Positions 7,509 to 15,359 of a stretch of 64,000 nucleotides of DNA are shown here, one piece after another. Within the stretch, counting starts at the first letter, position 1. Each line of letters opens with the position of its first letter. The DNA comes from Micromonospora sediminimaris (lineage in GTDB: Bacteria > Actinomycetota > Actinomycetes > Mycobacteriales > Micromonosporaceae), in the NCBI GenBank assembly GCA_900112325.1, contig FOLJ01000006.1:62001-126000 (forward strand), given 5' to 3'. Position numbers and translations under genes: made by a program. The notes beneath the pieces are model-generated. The model had not been told where the DNA came from. It searched no databases and worked only from the letters and a program-made list of their open reading frames with translations.

Positions 7509-8518
7509 GTCTCTTCCGTACCGAGCTACGCCGGCTGGCCAAGCGGCGCTTCGCCCGTTGGATGACCGCCGGTGGCCTGCTGGTGCTGGTGCTGGTGGCG
7601 GCGGGCATGTTCCTGAGCAACCAGAAGATCGGCCCGGACCAGCTTGCGGAAGCGCGGCAGGCCGCTGACCGGCAGCATCAGGAGCAGGTCCGCTGGGCGG
7701 AGCAGGAACGCGCAAACTGCGAGCGGGCCAAGGCAGCAGGCGAGAACGTCGACTACTACCCGGCCGACTGCGCCGAGATCAGCCCGCCACCACGGGAGTC
7801 GATCGAGGAGCAGTGGTTCCTGCCCTCGACCTTCGACTTCCGGAAGAGCTTCGGCGAGATGCTGATTCCGCTCGCCGCGATTCTGGCCCTGGTCGGGTTC
7901 GTGGTCGGTGCCTCGTTCGTGGGTGCCGAGTGGAACACCGGCGGGATGATGAATCTGCTGCTCTGGCGGCCGAAACGGCTGACCGTCCTGCTGACCAAGC
8001 TGGGCGCGCTGCTCACCGGTCTGCTGGCGCTGGCACTGCCCGCCACGGCGGCCTGGTTCGGCAGCATGTGGCTGGTCGCCAACCTCCGCGGCACCACCGA
8101 GGGGATGACCTCGGGTACCTGGCAGTCGTTCCTCATCACCGGGCTGCGCGGCATCGTGCTGGCACTGGTCGCGGCGACGGTGGGCTTCGCTCTGGCCTCG
8201 CTCGGCCGGCACACCGCGATGGCGCTCGGCGGGGCGATCGCGGTCATGGTGGTCGGCCAGGTCGGGCTCGGCATCCTGCTGTCCATGGCGCAGGTACGGT
8301 TCGCCGAGGCGTGGCTGTTGCCCACCTACGCCATCGCCTGGATGACCAAGACGGTCACGCTCCAGGACTGGCAGGCGTGCAACGCGACCTACACCGGTGA
8401 GTGCGAGCCGGCCACCCTGGACATCACCTGGCAGCACTCGTCGGTGCTGTTCGGCGTCGGGATCGTGCTCTTCCTCGGCGCGGCGCTGTGGACGATGCGC
8501 CGGCGCGACATCACCTGA
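7505..8518 (+). CDS. ABC-2 type exporter permease
   Basis: A 337-residue membrane subunit. One transmembrane helix near residues 17-36 is followed by a hydrophilic, probably extracellular, stretch of about 80 residues with two Cys, then five further hydrophobic segments to the C-terminus. This is the layout of ABC-2 permeases. The GTG start overlaps the stop of the ATPase and has GGAGGAGG ten bases upstream. The pair forms a complete exporter, followed by a strong terminator at 8526-8561, so it is probably a two-gene operon controlled through the repeats at 6418-6457. Confidence 0.85.
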   Translation: MSLFRTELRRLAKRRFARWMTAGGLLVLVLVAAGMFLSNQKIGPDQLAEARQAADRQHQEQVRWAEQERANCERAKAAGENVDYYPADCAEISPPPRESIEEQWFLPSTFDFRKSFGEMLIPLAAILALVGFVVGASFVGAEWNTGGMMNLLLWRPKRLTVLLTKLGALLTGLLALALPATAAWFGSMWLVANLRGTTEGMTSGTWQSFLITGLRGIVLALVAATVGFALASLGRHTAMALGGAIAVMVVGQVGLGILLSMAQVRFAEAWLLPTYAIAWMTKTVTLQDWQACNATYTGECEPATLDITWQHSSVLFGVGIVLFLGAALWTMRRRDIT

Positions 8519-8525
8519 GCCGGCC

Positions 8526-8561
8526 GGTGGCGGACCGTTCTCGCCGGAGCGGTCCGCCACC
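8526..8561 (+). terminator. Terminator after the ABC exporter operon
   Basis: A perfect 12-base-pair stem (GGTGGCGGACCG with CGGTCCGCCACC) with a 12-base loop, eight bases after the permease stop and followed by a pyrimidine-rich run ending CTCTTTG. Confidence 0.8.
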
Positions 8562-8677
8562 GCCCCTCTTTGTCGCGGTGGCCCGCCGGCTGGTGGGATG
8601 CGGCAGGTGGTGGCCCTCGTTAGGCTGATGGGCCAGGTTGGCCTTGCCGTGCCGGCCGCCCCCGGATGAGGAGCACG

Positions 8678-9055
8678 ATGCAGCCCGCCGACGCCACCCC
8701 GGCAGCGCAGACCGGTCCGGACGCCGTCACGGTGCCACCGCCGAGATCCGCCCCCGAGGTCGAGTCGACGTCACCGGACCCTGCGGAGTCACCTGCCGAC
8801 GCCGGTGGGGAAGCGGCCACGGCCAGCGGGCTCGACGAGCGGGAACGGGAGATGCTCGCCTTCGAGCGGCAGTGGTGGCGGCACGCCGGTGCCAAGGAAC
8901 AGGCCATCCGCGACCGGTTCGGGCTCTCGGCCACCCGCTACTACCAGCTGCTGAACGCGCTGCTTGACAATCCGGCGGCCCTGGCCGCCGACCCGGTGCT
9001 GGTGGGCCGGCTGGTGCGGCTGCGCGCCTCCCGAACCCGCAACCGCCGCCGCTAG
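8678..9055 (+). CDS. DUF3263 helix-turn-helix-like protein
   Basis: A 125-residue protein. The first 50 residues are disordered and rich in Pro, Ala and Asp. Residues about 50-120 match DUF3263, with DEREREMLAFERQWW and RFGLSATRYYQLLN, which resembles a small DNA-binding helical domain, and an Arg-rich C-terminus (RTRNRRR). The ATG at 8678 follows GAGGAG; the ATG at 8666 would place that site inside the gene. A TAGGCT box at 8621-8626 may be its -10. Function is unknown in the family; a small regulator is the likeliest reading. Confidence 0.75.
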   Translation: MQPADATPAAQTGPDAVTVPPPRSAPEVESTSPDPAESPADAGGEAATASGLDEREREMLAFERQWWRHAGAKEQAIRDRFGLSATRYYQLLNALLDNPAALAADPVLVGRLVRLRASRTRNRRR

Positions 9056-9118
9056 GGCTTGCGACCTCGACGTGTCGTCCGGTGCTGAGTGGGTAGCCGG
9101 GGGCGCGGGGAGGTGGCG

Positions 9119-10075
9119 ATGAGCGGCGGAGGGCCGAGACAGCCGGGACGAATCGCGCATCCGGAGACCAGCGTGCCCGAGGCGGCCCCGGACGAGCGCC
9201 GGCGAGGTGCGGTGGTCGGGACCGCACCCACCATGCGGGTACGATCCGCGTCCGCCCCGCCACCCGGTCGGGCGGTCAACGAGGACCTGGTGTTCCGCTT
9301 CGGGCCGCTGGTCGGGGTGCTCGACGGCGCCACCGTGCCGGAGGGCTTCGACACCGGCTGCGTACACGGACCGCAGTGGTATGTCCGGCACCTGGCCGCC
9401 CGGCTCGGCCTGGCGGAGGCCGCCCGCCCGGCCGCCACGCTGGTGAGCAACCTGGCCGCGGCGATCCTCGCGGTCCGTTCCGACCATGGCGAGCAGTGCG
9501 ACCTCGACCACCCCGGCACCCCGTCGAGCACGGTGTGCCTGCTCCGCGACGGCGGTGACCAGGTCGACTACCTCGTGCTCTGTGACAGTCCGCTGGTGCT
9601 CGACACCGGTGAACGCGTCGACGTGGTGGCCGACGACCGGCTCGCGGCCTCGGCGGACAACCTGCGCGAGACCGCCGACCTGCTGCCCGAGCCGACCGAC
9701 TGGGCCACCCGGTTCCGGCGCGCCGTCACGGCGCAGCGGGAGCTGATGAACCGTACCCACGGTTACTGGGTCGCCGCCGCCGACCCGGACGCCGCCTACC
9801 ACGCGGTGGTTGGCACCGTGCCACGGCACGGGCCGGCGGCGTTGCGCCGCGCCGTGCTGCTCTCCGACGGTGCCTCCGCCCTGGTCGAGCAGTTCGGACT
9901 GCTCGACTGGTCCGGCCTGCTGAACGTGGTGGCCACGGAGGGTCCGGACGGGCTGATCGACCGGGTCCGCGCCGCCGAACGGGACCACCCCGACCGGCGA
10001 CGCCGGCACAAGGCGGCCGACGACGCCTCCGCCGTCTACTGCGAGTTCGCCCGGCCGGACGATCGCGGAGCGTGA
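9119..10075 (+). CDS. PP2C-like protein phosphatase
   Basis: A 318-residue protein with the metal-binding motifs of PPM/PP2C Ser/Thr phosphatases: NEDL at 54-57, VLDGAT at 67-72, LLSDGAS in the second half, and a late KAADDASAV with the third acidic pair near 299-300. The first 50 residues are low-complexity. The ATG is chosen for the GGGGAGG six bases upstream. It is shorter and more divergent than housekeeping PstP, and no kinase gene is next to it, so its phosphoprotein partner is unknown. Catalytic activity is inferred from the retained Asp residues. Confidence 0.72.
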   Translation: MSGGGPRQPGRIAHPETSVPEAAPDERRRGAVVGTAPTMRVRSASAPPPGRAVNEDLVFRFGPLVGVLDGATVPEGFDTGCVHGPQWYVRHLAARLGLAEAARPAATLVSNLAAAILAVRSDHGEQCDLDHPGTPSSTVCLLRDGGDQVDYLVLCDSPLVLDTGERVDVVADDRLAASADNLRETADLLPEPTDWATRFRRAVTAQRELMNRTHGYWVAAADPDAAYHAVVGTVPRHGPAALRRAVLLSDGASALVEQFGLLDWSGLLNVVATEGPDGLIDRVRAAERDHPDRRRRHKAADDASAVYCEFARPDDRGA

Positions 10076-10178
10076 CCCGGGAGGTGATTCGACCCGACCG
10101 GTCGGACCGGTCCGCCGGAGGGGCCGGTCGTCGCCAACCGGGTGGACGTGCGCCGCCGGGCGCGGGAGACTGCGGCAC

Positions 10179-10685
10179 GTGACTGGTGCGGTCCGGTTGG
10201 AGCCGGTGGACGAGCGGAACCTCGAACCGTTGCTCTCCGTGGCGGTGGCCGAGGCGGAGCCGGCCGACGTGATGCCGCCGGTGGAGGCGCCGGCCGGCTG
10301 GTCGAACGCGCGGCGGGAGGCGTTCCGTGAGTTCCACCGGGCCAGCTTCGGTGGGCTCGACGCGACCGCCCGCAGCGCGATGTACGCGATCGTGGCGGGC
10401 GGCGAGGTGGTCGGAATGATCCGGATGAGCCGACGGGACGAGCCCGGCGTCGCCGAGGTCGGCATGTGGCTCGGCCGGTCGGCCCGGGGCCAGGGGATCG
10501 GCGCGGCAGCGCTACGCGAACTGCTGCACCTGGCGGCGGCGGCTGGCCTGCGGACCGTGGTCGCGGACACCACACCGGAGAACCGCGGCGCGCTGTCCGT
10601 GCTGGGGAAGTGCGGCGCGAAGCTGCGCGAGGCCGATGACCGGGTGTACGCCGAGATCTCGCTGGACGACGCAGCTCCCTGTTGA
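10179..10685 (+). CDS. GNAT-family N-acetyltransferase
   Basis: A 168-residue acetyltransferase. The acetyl-CoA pyrophosphate loop is visible in GRSARGQGIGAAAL at about 100-113, preceded by the beta strand VAEVGMWLG and followed by TPENRGALSVLGKCGA, all typical of the RimJ-like branch that modifies protein or small-molecule amines. The GTG start has GGGAGA about ten bases upstream. It ends 11 bases from the convergent AAA ATPase gene. Substrate unknown. Confidence 0.82.
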   Translation: MTGAVRLEPVDERNLEPLLSVAVAEAEPADVMPPVEAPAGWSNARREAFREFHRASFGGLDATARSAMYAIVAGGEVVGMIRMSRRDEPGVAEVGMWLGRSARGQGIGAAALRELLHLAAAAGLRTVVADTTPENRGALSVLGKCGAKLREADDRVYAEISLDDAAPC

Positions 10686-10696
10686 CCGCGGGATGC

Positions 10697-13069
10697 TCAG
10701 CCCCGTTGTTCGGCGTACGCGGCGAGCCAGGCGACCTGGGCCGGGTCCAGGGACGGGCGGACCCGGGACCGGGCCGCCGCCACGTGCTCGGCGGTGACCG
10801 TGGAGGCGGTGAGCGACTCGCGCATCGCGGCCAGCGCTGCCTCCCGGACCAGCGCCGCGCAGTCGGCGGCCGAGAACCCGTCCAACTCCGCGCCGAGGGC
10901 GGGAAGGTCGACGCCCTCGGCGAGGGGCACGTTGCGTGCTGCGGCCCGCAGGATCTCCGTCCGGGCCTCGGCGTCCGGTGGTGGCACGTAGACCAGCCGT
11001 TCCAGCCGCCCCGGGCGCAGCAGCGCCGGGTCGACCAGGTCGGGACGGTTCGTCGCGGCGACCACCACCACGTTGCGCAACGCCTCCACCCCGTCCAGCT
11101 CGGTCAGCAGGGCGGCGACCACCCGGTCGGCGGTGCCGCCGTCGGTGGCCTGGCCGCGTACCGGGGCGAGGGCGTCCACTTCGTCGAGGAAGACAAGCGT
11201 GGGGGCGGCCTCCCGGGCCCGACGGAACAGCTCCCGTACCGCGCGTTCGCTCTCGCCGACCCACTTGGACAGCAGCTCCGCGCCCTTGACCGACAGCACG
11301 TTCGCCCGGCCGGTCCCGGCCAGCGCGGTCACCAGGTAGGTCTTGCCGCAGCCCGGTGGACCGTAGAGCAGCACCCCGCGCGGCGGTTGCACGCCGAGCC
11401 GGGCGAAGGTGTCCGGGTAGGTGAGCGGCCACAGCACCGACTCGGTGAGCGTCTGCTTGACCTCCACCAGGTCACCGACGTCGTCCAGGGTGACCCGGGC
11501 CAGTTCGAGGGTGGCGGCGGCCATGGTGGTCGGCCGTACCACCTCCAGGGCGGCGGTGAAGTCGGCCATCAGCACCGTGGGGGTCTGCGCCGACTTCTGC
11601 CGCAGGGCCGCGCGCACCCCGGCCTCCCGGACCAGCGCGGCCAGGTCGGCGGCGACGAAACCGGGGGTACGCGTGGCCACCTCGTCCAGCCGTACGTCGT
11701 CGGCGAGCGGCACCGGACGGGTCAGCACGGTCAGCTGCTCCCGGCGCAGGGCGGCGTCGGGCAGCGGCACGTCGATCCGCAACGAGAGCAGGTCCGGGGC
11801 GCGTAGCGCCGGGTCGACCGCTTCAGGTCGACTGCTGGTGCCGACCACCGCCGCTCCGGCCCGTACGAGTTGTGCCACGCACTGCCGGAACACGGTCGCC
11901 ACCGGTCCGGGAGCCTCCGCCGGGGCCAGCGCCTCCACGTCGGTGACCAGCAGCACGGCCGGCCCGGCGGCCAGCGCCTCGGCCGTCACCGCCCGGAGCC
12001 GGGCTGCGGCCGAGTCGTTCGTCAACGCCGCGACCTCCGGCGCCCAGAGCGGATGCACCCGGGCGCCGACCTGGGCGGCCACCGCCCGCACCAGGGCCGC
12101 CTTGCCGGAGCCGGCCGGCCCGCTCACCAGCACCCCCAGCGCCACTGCGGTGCCCAACCGGCTGAGCACCTCCCGATGGTGGAAACCGAGGTCGAGCAGC
12201 TCGGTCAGCTCCTCCGCCTGGGCGCGCAGGCCCGGCAGCTCGTCCACCGACGGTACGGCCCCGACGTTGGCGTCGGCGTCCGACTCGATGTCGGAACCAC
12301 CAGCCGTCCCGGGCTCCGTCGAACGGCCGTCGACGCTACCGTCGCCAGCGGTGCCGCCCGTCGGCCAACTGCCCTGCCCGACGCCCGTCGTCCAGCCGCC
12401 CTGCCCGACGCCCGTCGCCTGGCCGCGCGTTCCGACGCCCGCCGCCCGGCTGGCCGCAGCGGTCGCCGGGGGGACGCCGGTGCCATTGTGGGTCGCGGGA
12501 CCGTGTTCCCAGGCGACGAGGGTGTCCATGGTGACAAGCGCGCCCGGATCCGGTTCGGCGGCCAACACCCGCAGCAGGGTGCTGGTCCAGGCGTAGCCGA
12601 CCCGGGTGGAGAGGCTGCGCCGGGCCGCCTCGACCAGGGTGCGGGTCGAGGCGTCCGGCAACACATCCTGCGGCAGCAGGGAGACGTCGTCCCCGGTGGT
12701 GACCACCTTGCCGAGCAGCGCCAGCCGCAGCATCTCGGGGGAGACCACCGCGACGACCTCGGCCGGCCCGGCGAGCAGCACCCGGCGGGCCGGGGTGACC
12801 GGAGTCGGACTCAGTCTCACCTGCCCGCCGTCGCGTACGCCGAGGTTGCCCAGCATCAGGTCGTCGGCGTGCAGCAGGGCCGCGCTGGCGGTGCCCTCGG
12901 CCGCCGCGACGAGGCCGGCGGTCACCCGCCGTCCCGCGAGCCGGACCGGATCACCTGGGCGCAGCGCGAGGGCGGTGAGCGCCTCCGGGTGCAGCCGGAC
13001 GATGCCCCGCCGGGCGTCCAGTGCGGCCGGCCGCAGGCTCGCGATCAGGGTCAGCTCGGGTTCGCCCAC
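10697..13069 (-). CDS. Cdc48/VCP-like AAA ATPase with degenerate first domain
   Basis: A 790-residue protein built like Cdc48: an N-terminal double-psi barrel (about 1-120), then two AAA domains. The second domain is intact, with GPPGCGKT (570-577), Walker B LVFLDEVD (625-632) and the arginine region LRPGRLER (684-691). The first keeps a P-loop, GPAGSGKA (317-324), but its Walker B reads LLVTDVEA with Val in place of the catalytic Glu, and the RPGR arginine finger is replaced by RAPD. It probably unfolds protein substrates using the second ring. A Gly/Thr-rich linker (195-265) with nine-residue repeats joins the regions. The GTG lies six bases from a TAGGGT box. Confidence 0.9.
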   Translation of the reverse strand: MGEPELTLIASLRPAALDARRGIVRLHPEALTALALRPGDPVRLAGRRVTAGLVAAAEGTASAALLHADDLMLGNLGVRDGGQVRLSPTPVTPARRVLLAGPAEVVAVVSPEMLRLALLGKVVTTGDDVSLLPQDVLPDASTRTLVEAARRSLSTRVGYAWTSTLLRVLAAEPDPGALVTMDTLVAWEHGPATHNGTGVPPATAAASRAAGVGTRGQATGVGQGGWTTGVGQGSWPTGGTAGDGSVDGRSTEPGTAGGSDIESDADANVGAVPSVDELPGLRAQAEELTELLDLGFHHREVLSRLGTAVALGVLVSGPAGSGKAALVRAVAAQVGARVHPLWAPEVAALTNDSAAARLRAVTAEALAAGPAVLLVTDVEALAPAEAPGPVATVFRQCVAQLVRAGAAVVGTSSRPEAVDPALRAPDLLSLRIDVPLPDAALRREQLTVLTRPVPLADDVRLDEVATRTPGFVAADLAALVREAGVRAALRQKSAQTPTVLMADFTAALEVVRPTTMAAATLELARVTLDDVGDLVEVKQTLTESVLWPLTYPDTFARLGVQPPRGVLLYGPPGCGKTYLVTALAGTGRANVLSVKGAELLSKWVGESERAVRELFRRAREAAPTLVFLDEVDALAPVRGQATDGGTADRVVAALLTELDGVEALRNVVVVAATNRPDLVDPALLRPGRLERLVYVPPPDAEARTEILRAAARNVPLAEGVDLPALGAELDGFSAADCAALVREAALAAMRESLTASTVTAEHVAAARSRVRPSLDPAQVAWLAAYAEQRG
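12371..12417. repeat. 27-bp in-frame tandem repeat in the AAA linker
   Basis: GCCCTGCCCGACGCCCGTCG occurs at 12371 and again at 12398, a 27-base period that encodes a nine-residue repeat (GVGQG core) in the linker before the first AAA domain. Slippage could change linker length in frame. Confidence 0.7.
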
Positions 13070-13075
13070 CGCCCG

Positions 13076-13081
13076 ACCCTA
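13076..13081 (-). promoter_or_regulatory. -10 box (TAGGGT), leaderless AAA ATPase gene
   Basis: TAGGGT on the minus strand ends six bases before the GTG start at 13069. Confidence 0.55.
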
Positions 13082-13103
13082 GCGTGCGTGTGGAAGCCCC
13101 TGG

Positions 13104-13619
13104 TCAGCCTGCGGGTTCCTCCCCGGTGAGCAGGGACGGGTCGCGGCGGATCAGCTCGGCCAGCCGGGCTGCCGGATCCTCGCTCAGCCCGTCCTGGGCG
13201 GCGGACCAGCCGGGCACCGTCTTGACCGACAGTGGCCAGGAAGGTGGCGGCGCGGCCGGCTGTCCGCTGACCGTGACCTCCTGATCGACCCAGGTCACCC
13301 GCAGGTCGTACGCCTGCCCGTCGTGCTCGACCCGAGCGGCGACGGACGCCCCCGGGTGCGCGGCGACGGCCGCGCGCAGCGCCTCGGCCACGTCCTCCAC
13401 CGGGTGCCGTGGCGGGGCCTCGTGGGCCGGTTCGTGGACCCCGGCCCAGCCGGGTCCCGCGTTGCGGCTGTCGGTCCGACCCCAACCGGCACCGGACCCG
13501 TGGCCCGGCTCCGGACCGGGCTGGTCGTCGGCCGCCACGGTCGGGTCCGTGGCCCGTCGACGCAGCGCCTCCTCACGCCGACGCATCCGGGCCAGAGTCT
13601 CGTCCAGTCCGCCTCTCAT
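13104..13619 (-). CDS. Hypothetical protein next to the conservon
   Basis: A 171-residue protein that I do not recognise. It begins with a basic helix (MRGGLDETLARMRRREEALRR would be the start), passes through a disordered Gly/Pro-rich stretch, and ends in a compact region with the strand-rich segment VEHDGQAYDLRVTWVDQEV. There is no signal peptide or membrane helix. The ATG at 13619 is preferred over a GTG nine bases upstream because GGAAGGGG is then well spaced. It starts 42 bases after cvnD and may be transcribed with it, followed by the leaderless AAA gene. Confidence 0.6.
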   Translation of the reverse strand: MRGGLDETLARMRRREEALRRRATDPTVAADDQPGPEPGHGSGAGWGRTDSRNAGPGWAGVHEPAHEAPPRHPVEDVAEALRAAVAAHPGASVAARVEHDGQAYDLRVTWVDQEVTVSGQPAAPPPSWPLSVKTVPGWSAAQDGLSEDPAARLAELIRRDPSLLTGEEPAG

Positions 13620-13661
13620 CCGCCTCACCCCTTCCCACGAGGGGCCTGCGAGCCGGTCGGC

Positions 13662-14432
13662 TCAGGCCCGTTTCTCCCGGGTGGCCCGGTCCAGCGCGCG
13701 GTCCAGGACGACCAGCAGGGCGTCCCGGACCGAAAGCCGGTCCCGTGCGTCGAACTGCACCAGGGGTACATGTTCGCCGATCGCCAGAGCCCACCGGATC
13801 GCACCCAGGTCGTGCGCCAACCGCCCGTCGAAGGCGTTGACCCCGACTACGAACGGCAGTCCCGACCGTTCGAAGAAGTCGATCGCCGGGTAGCAGTCGT
13901 CGAGCCGGGCGCTGTCGACCACCACCAGTGCGCCGAGCGCACCCCGGGCCAGGTCGTCCCACATGAAGCCGAAACGGGTCTGGCCCGGCGTACCGAACAG
14001 GTAGAGCTTCAGGCTTCGATCGATGGTGACACAACCGAAGTCCATCGCCACCGTGGTGGTGGTCTTTCCGGAGCGCTGACCAGGGTCGTCGACCCCGATC
14101 CCGGCGGTGGTCATCTCCGCCTCGGTGGTCAGCGGGGCGATCTCCGAGATCGAGCCCACGGTGGTGGTCTTGCCGACCCCGAAGCCGCCGGCCACCAGGA
14201 TCTTCACCGGTATCGGCGGGGTCGCCCGGTGCGTACCCGTGGTGGCGGGCGTCGCGGCCGGCGGCCGGTACGGCGGCGGCGCCGGTGCGGCGTGGGCCGG
14301 TGGCGGTGGCGCGGTGGCCCGGCCGATGGATGGTGGGGTAGGTGTCGGACCGGCGTAGCGGGCCGCGGCGCTGTTGGCGGCGAGCGCGCCCGGTGGCGCG
14401 GCGGGCCAGTCAGGAGATTGCACGGAGTCCAT
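13662..14432 (-). CDS. cvnD: Conservon GTPase-like protein CvnD
   Basis: A 256-residue P-loop protein of the conservon type, a Ras-like ATP/GTP-binding switch that works at the membrane with CvnA-C. The first 75 residues are a Pro/Ala-rich tail; the domain starts at PVKILVAGGFGVGKTTTVGS with the P-loop GGFGVGKTT. The switch region MDFGCV and the FGTPGQTRFGFMWDD segment correspond to G3, and VGVNAFDG stands where NKxD is expected, as usual in this family. The ATG overlaps the end of cvnC by 23 bases; a GTG at 14423 is an alternative. Last gene of the conservon. Confidence 0.9.
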   Translation of the reverse strand: MDSVQSPDWPAAPPGALAANSAAARYAGPTPTPPSIGRATAPPPPAHAAPAPPPYRPPAATPATTGTHRATPPIPVKILVAGGFGVGKTTTVGSISEIAPLTTEAEMTTAGIGVDDPGQRSGKTTTTVAMDFGCVTIDRSLKLYLFGTPGQTRFGFMWDDLARGALGALVVVDSARLDDCYPAIDFFERSGLPFVVGVNAFDGRLAHDLGAIRWALAIGEHVPLVQFDARDRLSVRDALLVVLDRALDRATREKRA

Positions 14433-14892
14433 CAATCACTCGCAGGATGACGTCGGGGTCGAGGGCGTCGTCGGCGTCGGTCACGTGTACGTCCAGGTGG
14501 CCGGCGGCGCGCAGATCGCCCACCAGCACTCGGGTCACGCCGAAGTGCAACCGGGTCTTGGCGGAGATCTCGGCCACCGAGATCGGCTCACCGCAGAGCG
14601 CCACGATCGCCTGGAGTTCCGGGCTCAACCGGGTGGCCGTGACGTTCCTCGCTTCGGTGGTCGGTCGGGCGGTCACCTGGGTCTCCAGGCCGATCGTGGG
14701 GTCGGCGCCGGCCACCCGGCCGGCGGTCAGCACGAAGGGGCGAGGTCCGGTCGGCCCGGCCTCCTCGGGCTCCGGTCCGATCGCCGCCGGTGCGCCCGCC
14801 GGGCCGGCGGAGCCGGCCGGGGAGGACTCGCGCAGGTAGGGCCGGATGCGGATCACCGGCTCCTGTTCGGCACCGGCGGCGTCGGGATTCAT
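14410..14892 (-). CDS. cvnC: Conservon DUF742 protein CvnC
   Basis: A 160-residue DUF742 protein. The N-terminal 75 residues are disordered with RIRPYLR and a long Gly/Pro/Glu stretch. The C-terminal part is a winged-helix-like domain with LSPELQAIVALC, ISVAEISAKTRLHFGVTRVLVGDL and the acidic end DALDPDVILRVIDGLRAI. In characterised conservons CvnC is membrane-associated with CvnA and B and may be a DNA- or protein-binding adaptor. The ATG overlaps the cvnB stop as ATGA. Confidence 0.9.
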   Translation of the reverse strand: MNPDAAGAEQEPVIRIRPYLRESSPAGSAGPAGAPAAIGPEPEEAGPTGPRPFVLTAGRVAGADPTIGLETQVTARPTTEARNVTATRLSPELQAIVALCGEPISVAEISAKTRLHFGVTRVLVGDLRAAGHLDVHVTDADDALDPDVILRVIDGLRAIS

Positions 14893-15359
14893 TGCTGTAC
14901 GGAGTTCTTGAGCTCGGCGATCAGGCGCGGGGTGAGCGCACCGCCGGCCCGACCGGCGAAGAGGGTCATCTCGTAGGCGACGGTGCCCAGGTTCGCCGAC
15001 CGGTCGGCGACCACGCCGAGCACCGAACCGCTGCTGATCGCACTGATCAGGAGATAACCCTCGGCCATGTCCACCACGACCCGGTTGAGACCGCCCAACG
15101 CGTACCAACTGGCGGCCCCGCCGGCCAGGCTGGTCATCCCGGAGACGACTGCGGCGAGCCGCTCCGCGTTGGACCTGTCCTTGATCGCGGACATGGCCAT
15201 CAGCAGGCCGTCCGACGACACGGCGATCGCCTCCAGCACCCCCGCGGTCCCGGAGGTGAAGGAATCCAGCAGCCAGTTGAAGGTGCGGGCCTCGGGGCTG
15301 AGGTCGCCGGCGGGGTGGCTCTGGTGGTCGAGGTTCTCGTGCACGTGCGGGCTGGTCAA
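14889..15359 (-). CDS. cvnB: Conservon Roadblock/LC7 protein CvnB
   Basis: A 156-residue Roadblock/LC7 protein, which usually dimerises and regulates the partner GTPase. Conserved blocks are FNWLLDSFTSGTAGVLEAIA, VSSDGLLMAMS, and GGLNRVVVDMAEGYLLISA. A start at TTG 15359 is taken because it overlaps the cvnA stop as TTGA and has AAGGA nine bases upstream; a GTG five codons in (15344) is possible. It is translationally coupled on both sides. Confidence 0.9.
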   Translation of the reverse strand: MTSPHVHENLDHQSHPAGDLSPEARTFNWLLDSFTSGTAGVLEAIAVSSDGLLMAMSAIKDRSNAERLAAVVSGMTSLAGGAASWYALGGLNRVVVDMAEGYLLISAISSGSVLGVVADRSANLGTVAYEMTLFAGRAGGALTPRLIAELKNSVQQ

